64,000 nucleotides of DNA from Betaproteobacteria bacterium (lineage in GTDB: Bacteria; Pseudomonadota; Gammaproteobacteria; Burkholderiales; Casimicrobiaceae), in NCBI GenBank assembly GCA_013298695.1, contig JAAFIS010000002.1, positions 402,935 through 466,934 on the forward strand, given 5' to 3'. Below the pieces are notes generated by a model, which saw only the letters and a list, made by a program, of their open reading frames with translations, was not told the DNA's origin and did no database searches. The translations under genes and the position numbers were made by a program. Below are positions 59,972 to 64,000 of this stretch, piece after piece (the first letter of the stretch is position 1; each line of letters starts with the position of its first letter).

Positions 59972-60064
59972 CCTTGATACGGCACGTAAATTGGGCTAAA
60001 GCGATTTTTAATAGCTATCTCGAGAATTTATCTAAACGCGGCACTCGCCCAACTAAAATGGGCG
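59965..60064. repeat. Tripartite palindrome repeat, copy G (left half acts as terminator)
   Basis: Right CGCCCAACTAAAATGGGCG is centred at 60055. TCTCGAGA (60018-60025) is centred at 60021.5, 33.5 bp before it. The left arm, GCTTTAGCC...GGCTAAAGC (59965-60002), is enlarged by about 10 bp, overlaps the Lrp stop codon and is followed by GATTTTT, so it probably ends that transcript. Confidence 0.72.
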
Positions 60065-60162
60065 TATACTAACTATCTTATATACAGTCAACACCTTCGA
60101 CGATTCGCGGCACGATCATCCAGCGCACCCTTCGCCTGGCGGTCGCAAATAGGGCGTTAATC

Positions 60163-60984
60163 TCAATGGTGCGCGAGCTGTATGTCGGTGTAATGGCTCG
60201 TGATCGATGCAGTGCGCGTGGTACCGCTCGGCTCCTCGACTTGAACATCTACCTTGCCAGCGAACACGTATCCGAGCGCGTGCACCGACTTAATCAGATT
60301 AGGACCGTCCTCACCAGCCGCGAGCTTTTTTCGCATTCTGCTCACCGCAACATCAACGCTTCGATCGAGCGCATCAACGGGGCGTCCATGCACTGCTTGG
60401 GCAATTGCATCGCGCGTGAGCACGCGTCCTGGCGCGCTTACAAACGCGTGCAGTAATCGATATTCGCCACCAGTGAGTCGCATCACGCCGTGCTGATTCG
60501 AGTGCAGAGAGCAATCGTAGTCATCGAGTATCCATCCGCTAAAAAAATATCGCGTTCGCCGCGCACTCACCGCAGTAGGCGTCGCGCCGCGACGCAGAAT
60601 AGCGCGCAGTCGGGCGAGCAACTCTCGTGGCATAAAAGGTTTCGCCATGTAATCGTCAGCCCCCATTTCGATACCGACAACTCGATCAGTGGCTTCGCCG
60701 ACCGCCGTCAGCATGAGGATAGGAATTGAGCTTGCGGCGCGAACTCGGCGGCAAATAGAAAGACCGTCCTCGCCAGGCATCATCACGTCGAGCACGATGA
60801 CGTCTGGCTGTGCCTCTGCAATGAGCTGATCGAGTTCAACGCCGCTTGCGGCGGCGCGCACTGCGTACCCTGCCTGTAACAAATAGTCGCGAAGCAAGAT
60901 GCGTAGATCGTGATCATCATCAACCACAATCACATTTGCAGCGCGATGATGGGTGTCGTTGGGTTGGGGAGCGGCGATTGTCAT
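60163..60984 (-). CDS. Orphan OmpR-family response regulator
   Basis: A 273-aa regulator. Receiver with acidic residues at VDDDHD (21-26), phospho-acceptor Asp66 (VLDVMMPGEDG) and Lys in YMAKPFMPRE. The winged helix (about 145-245) includes LTGGEYRLLHAFVSAPGRVL, DRSVDVAVSRMRKKLAAGED and IKSVHALGYVFAG. It carries an unusual polar C-terminal extension of about 30 residues. No histidine kinase lies next to it, so its partner is elsewhere or is the kinase at 48271. GTTAC motifs occur in its promoter region. The start at ATG 60984 follows the family layout, with an N-terminal extension of about 15 residues before the receiver. Confidence 0.9.
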   Translation of the reverse strand: MTIAAPQPNDTHHRAANVIVVDDDHDLRILLRDYLLQAGYAVRAAASGVELDQLIAEAQPDVIVLDVMMPGEDGLSICRRVRAASSIPILMLTAVGEATDRVVGIEMGADDYMAKPFMPRELLARLRAILRRGATPTAVSARRTRYFFSGWILDDYDCSLHSNQHGVMRLTGGEYRLLHAFVSAPGRVLTRDAIAQAVHGRPVDALDRSVDVAVSRMRKKLAAGEDGPNLIKSVHALGYVFAGKVDVQVEEPSGTTRTASITSHYTDIQLAHH

Positions 60985-61036
60985 GAGTCAAACATTAGCG
61001 CCGAATTGGGCGGCAAAGATCGCTGCGTCACATACC

Positions 61037-61094
61037 GTTACCTTTAGGTAACACCTTTCTAGATTGCGTTACATCCACGTAGTCACGCGGTTAC
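61037..61094. promoter_or_regulatory. GTTAC repeats between the orphan regulator and the DUF4397 gene
   Basis: GTTAC at 61037, 61068 and 61090 (the last two 22 bp apart, two helical turns), and the inverted GTAAC at 61048 forming GTTAC-CTTTAG-GTAAC. The sites lie in the 252-bp divergent gap, 50-110 bp from the regulator start, and resemble those at 57467-57502. Nothing else is clear in this gap. Confidence 0.45.
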
Positions 61095-61236
61095 TGCGAA
61101 CGCATGAAATGGCTTTCATCTGCTTTCGGCAGTATTTGTCGCGCAAAGAGCTTCTCGAGCTGCCTGCACATCAGCACCCGCACGCAGCAACTCTGCGCGA
61201 ACAACACACGCTTTCCTTAACGACTACGGATACTCA

Positions 61237-62502
61237 ATGACAAAACGGTTCTATCTTTTCCTTGCGCTGTGCGCATCACTCTTCGCACTCTCGGGGTGCG
61301 GTGGCGGCGATTCTGATAATGCGCGCGTCCGCATCGTCAACGCCTCGCTCGACCACGCATCCATTGACGTCTTCTTTGATGACGAACGAAAGCACACCGC
61401 GGTTGGCTCAGGCACGGTCAGCACTTATCTCGACTACAAAAAAGATACCGCAACACTCAAGGTCACACGCGCCGGCAACAGCGCGTCGGTGCTTGAAACA
61501 TCGTTTACAACAGCGGGCGACGTGCCGTACACAATCGTGATCTATGGCAGCGAAGGTAATCTGGGTTTAAGCGCATATTCTGAGAACGAAGCAGAAGCCA
61601 GCAACGACAAGACCAAAGTGCGGGTTATGAACGCAAGCACCGACGCCGGTTCGGTTGATTTCTTTGCGTCGACATCGGCGACCAGTGTCTCTGATTTGCT
61701 GGCGCGCTCATCAGGACTCGGATCGGCAACACCGAGCGCATGGGTTGAGCTCGATAAAGGCACCTACCGGATGTGGTTTACCGCGAACGGCGACAAGGAA
61801 GATCTGCGACTTGCAACACAACCGATCCCACTCGACAATAAAAAACTCAACACCGTGGTTTTGCTTCCGACAACCGGCGGTGCTTTGCTCAACGCACTCG
61901 TACTCGAACAAGAAAAAGCAGCGGTGACGGCACTCACCACAAGCGCACGTCTTCGCTTGGTTGCGGGTCTGGATCAAGGCGAGCGAGTGGCGGTTACCGT
62001 TGGCGACAATCGAGCGCTATCGAATTCGAGTCCATCGATTTCGAGCTACGTTACGATCGCGTCTGGCCAACAATCCATTGCAATCACCGCAAATGGTCAG
62101 CCGCTCACCACAATCGCGGCAGATCTTGCGGCGGGCTCGGACAACACGCTCATCACCTACGGTTCGGCGTCGAGTGCGAGTGCGAAAATCGTCTCCGACA
62201 GCAACCGATTACCGACTCAAAGCAGCCGCTTGAAGATGCGCTTGGTCAACGGTTTTGCGTCAACGAATGGCGCGCTGACATTGAGCGCGGACTACCTACC
62301 CGTAGCGAGCGGCGTCGCCCTCGGGACGGCGTCGGCTTACTCGACAGTCACCAGCGGCGTCTACTCGCGCATTGACGTCGCCGAGGGCAATACGCCGATC
62401 TACGTAGCCACTGACATCACCTTACAAACAGGCGGTGTTTATTCGGTATTTCAGCTCGGAACGCGCGCAAATCCAGTCGGCGTCATACGGCGAGACAGGT
62501 AG
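61237..62502 (+). CDS. DUF4397 lipoprotein
   Basis: A 421-aa lipoprotein. The signal peptide MTKRFYLFLALCASLFALSGC has lipobox LSGC and is followed by GGGDSDN. Two to three beta-sandwich units follow the DUF4397 pattern. The first is ARVRIVNASLDHASIDVFFD, with GTVSTYLDYKKDTATLKVTR. The second is TKVRVMNASTDAGSVDFFAS, with AWVELDKGTYRMWFTANGD. A third, more divergent, begins SRLKMRLVNGFASTNGALTL. Such proteins are outer-membrane or surface lipoproteins of unknown function. It is divergent from the orphan response regulator, with shared GTTAC sites, so regulation by it is plausible. Confidence 0.85.
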   Translation: MTKRFYLFLALCASLFALSGCGGGDSDNARVRIVNASLDHASIDVFFDDERKHTAVGSGTVSTYLDYKKDTATLKVTRAGNSASVLETSFTTAGDVPYTIVIYGSEGNLGLSAYSENEAEASNDKTKVRVMNASTDAGSVDFFASTSATSVSDLLARSSGLGSATPSAWVELDKGTYRMWFTANGDKEDLRLATQPIPLDNKKLNTVVLLPTTGGALLNALVLEQEKAAVTALTTSARLRLVAGLDQGERVAVTVGDNRALSNSSPSISSYVTIASGQQSIAITANGQPLTTIAADLAAGSDNTLITYGSASSASAKIVSDSNRLPTQSSRLKMRLVNGFASTNGALTLSADYLPVASGVALGTASAYSTVTSGVYSRIDVAEGNTPIYVATDITLQTGGVYSVFQLGTRANPVGVIRRDR

Positions 62503-62610
62503 CAGGAGATACGCAACAGCGGCTAGCCAGTCGGTCGGCTGCCGCTGTTGGGCTCTCACAAGTGAGCGCGGCGAACACCCGCGAAACTCGATAACGGCTT
62601 ATAAGCTATA

Positions 62611-62694
62611 GCCCCAAATGCGTTGGGCGGTACGCTAAGTTTTGTCTTATATCGAACTAGATCAAAATCACTGCCCAGACCGAATAAAGTAGGC
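62611..62694. repeat. Tripartite palindrome repeat, copy H
   Basis: Left GCCCCAAATGCGTTGGGC is centred at 62620. TCGA (62652-62655, in TTATATCGAACTAG) is centred at 62653.5, 33.5 bp on. The right arm GCC...GGC (62673-62694) is degraded and centred near 62684. It lies between the 3' ends of the DUF4397 and panC genes. Confidence 0.62.
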
Positions 62695-62725
62695 CTTTGA
62701 TTGCTACTGCTTTTCAAAAAAAACC

Positions 62726-63559
62726 TTACGCAAGCTCTACTTCAACGTTGTCCAACAAGCGCGGCGAGCCGAGTTTCGCCGCAGCGAGCACCACCAATTC
62801 TTTCTCAGCCGCCGACGGCGGCTGAAGATCAGCACGCCGCCGCACAGTTACGTAGTCAGGCTTCCAGCCGTGACGCGCGAGTTCGGTCATCGCTTCGGCT
62901 TCAAGCGTCGCGTAGGCGTGCGTGCCGTGCAGCAACGCATGTTTCAACTCGTTGAGCACGCGATAGAGCCGTGGCGCCTCGGCGCGTTGTTCGTCCGTTA
63001 GATATTGATTGCGCGACGACAGCGCGAGTCCATCCTCCGCGCGCACGGTTTCTGCCAAAATAATTTCGACCGGTAGCGCGAGCTGTTGCACCATATTTTT
63101 GAGCACCAAACACTGCTGGTAATCCTTTTTACCGAATACCGCAGCCTTAGGCTGAACCATATTGAAGAGCTTGAGCACCACCGTGGCGACGCCGCGAAAA
63201 TGCCCGGGTCGCACGGCGCCTTCGAGAATGCCCTCAATATCACCAGGAACAACGCTATAAGTTTGCGCTTCGGGATAGAGCTCCTTTTCGTCGGGCGCGA
63301 ACACCACATCGCAGTCGATGCTCTCTAGTTTTTTGCAATCGTCGGCAAGCGTGCGCGGATAGCGATCGAAGTCTTCATTAGGACCAAATTGCATTCGGTT
63401 GACGAAAATGCTCACCACTGTGCAGGCGCCGCGCGGTGCTGCCTCTTCGACCAAACGTAGATGGCCCTCGTGCAAGTTGCCCATGGTGGGCACGAACACG
63501 TTATTGGGCACGCCACGCAAATACTTCCGCAATTCAGCAACAGTATGAATAAGTTCCAT
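62726..63559 (-). CDS. panC: Pantothenate synthetase
   Basis: Joins pantoate and beta-alanine to give pantothenate, the coenzyme A precursor. The 277-aa protein has the nucleotidyl-transfer motif [16 protein letters not shown] (the HxGH-like GNLHEGH). It also has [20 protein letters not shown], the pantoate-binding [20 protein letters not shown] and [16 protein letters not shown], and [20 protein letters not shown], which ends the conserved part. Length and start at ATG 63559 are normal. panB is not adjacent within the window. The convergent DUF4397 gene is separated by repeat copy H. Confidence 0.96.
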   Translation of the reverse strand: MELIHTVAELRKYLRGVPNNVFVPTMGNLHEGHLRLVEEAAPRGACTVVSIFVNRMQFGPNEDFDRYPRTLADDCKKLESIDCDVVFAPDEKELYPEAQTYSVVPGDIEGILEGAVRPGHFRGVATVVLKLFNMVQPKAAVFGKKDYQQCLVLKNMVQQLALPVEIILAETVRAEDGLALSSRNQYLTDEQRAEAPRLYRVLNELKHALLHGTHAYATLEAEAMTELARHGWKPDYVTVRRRADLQPPSAAEKELVVLAAAKLGSPRLLDNVEVELA

Positions 63560-63642
63560 AGGGTTCGATCAAGAGAGGGAATCTGTCAGCGATCAATCGG
63601 TTGCCCACACAACACTTCGGTTAGTCGGCGCGATTGAACGCG

Positions 63643-64000
63643 TTAGTCGAAAGTATGAACGATGTGCTGCAGTTGCAGCGGGTGCTCGATTAATTTTTGC
63701 GCCCCGGCTTTGGTGAGTTCATCGTGGCTACCAAACCCCCAGAGCACCCCAAGACTTCGCGTCTGCGCGTGCGTGGCCGCGTGAATGTCTTTGTCGCGAT
63801 CACCGATCATCAGCGCATGCGACCCGACCACACCATAGCGCGCGAGCAGATGGGTCAACAAATCGTCTTTGCGGTCGAAGCGTCCGTCGAGTTCAGGCCC
63901 GTGAATGCCGTCAAAGAAGCGCGTCAGCTCGAAATGCGAGATGATCTTCTCGGCAAAAACGCGAGGTTTGCTGGTGCAAAGCGCGATGGTGAATCCCTGC
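63643..64000 (-). CDS. HAD-family hydrolase, C-terminal part (truncated by window edge)
   Basis: About 118 residues are visible, and the N-terminus is beyond the right edge. The segment begins QGFTIALCTSKPRVFAEKII (HAD motif II region with Thr/Ser in CTSKPR). It continues HFELTRFFDGIHGPELDGRF, a Lys in FDRKDDLLTHLLARYG (motif III), and HALMIGDRDKDIHAATHAQT (motif IV, acidic pair). This fits the Gph/phosphoglycolate phosphatase-like branch, and the exact substrate is not predictable. The gene lies 83 bp downstream of panC's start side, oriented the same way. The first catalytic Asp motif cannot be checked here. Confidence 0.8.
   Translation of the reverse strand, partial: QGFTIALCTSKPRVFAEKIISHFELTRFFDGIHGPELDGRFDRKDDLLTHLLARYGVVGSHALMIGDRDKDIHAATHAQTRSLGVLWGFGSHDELTKAGAQKLIEHPLQLQHIVHTFD

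Noticed and set aside
61001-61014. CCGAATTGGGCGG as a further repeat copy
   Set aside because: Only one half-site; no partner at the family spacing in either direction.

Overview
The window looks like a chromosome segment of a betaproteobacterium (Burkholderiales or a neighbouring order). The evidence is the gene set and its order. The tRNA-Gln sits inside a TPR-lolB-ispE-tRNA-prs-rplY block. The pyruvate dehydrogenase cluster is aceE-aceF-lpdA, with an extra lipoyl domain on LpdA. There is a Bug-family periplasmic binding protein, and an SOS-controlled imuA-imuB-dnaE2 mutagenesis cassette. I estimate mid-50s GC by eye. No phage, complete insertion sequence, plasmid function or CRISPR array was seen.

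Layout. 1-5300 (minus): translation and envelope genes (rplY, prs, tRNA-Gln, ispE, lolB, TPR protein), divergent from mutM. 5350-15400: mutM, dbpA, two unrecognised envelope proteins (one with an apparent amber codon in its signal peptide), uup, fadD, an FKBP isomerase and a GT-C-like membrane protein. 15380-22200: an SH3-type protein and a band-7 protein, divergent from a two-component pair, then a Bug-family receptor. 22594-28749: pyruvate dehydrogenase E1, E2 and E3. 28750-32213 is accessory: an AT-rich orphan gene, a VapBC-type pair, a decayed and an intact copy of rluE around a YajG-like lipoprotein, and several dispersed repeat families. 32359-36178: copper chaperone and CopA, then rlmI. 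36273-39655: small orphan genes, a candidate structured RNA of about 420 nt with its own terminator, and a HEPN-motif protein. 39986-45948: LexA box and imuA-imuB-dnaE2. 46389-47408: a heptosyltransferase-like gene. 47425-57287 (minus): DUF3617 protein, MipA, outer-membrane factor, adaptor, RND pump, lipoprotein, sensor kinase and response regulator, all on one strand. 57537-64000: glmS, an Lrp/AsnC regulator, an orphan response regulator, a DUF4397 lipoprotein, panC and a truncated HAD hydrolase.

The most unusual signal is a dispersed repeat that does not match any family I know. It has two 17-19 bp palindromes with consensus GCCCAATTWAATTGGGC, centres about 67 bp apart, and a third short dyad (TATCGATA-like) almost exactly midway. 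Nine copies are convincing (11377, 22308, 32230, 38190, 41055, 48178, 55848, 59965, 62611) and one is weak (6279). They lie between genes, in one case inside an operon, and once run into the start of imuB. Two left-hand palindromes are embedded in terminator-like hairpins.

Second-tier signals are the orphan structured RNA at about 37800-38220, a pair of paralogous 64-residue membrane peptides (38698 and 45963) that share an upstream control region, GTTAC repeats in front of both the DUF3617/MipA/RND cluster and the orphan response regulator, and dispersed repeats used as linker-coding sequence in aceF, lpdA and rluE. All assignments come from reading the sequence. No database search was possible.
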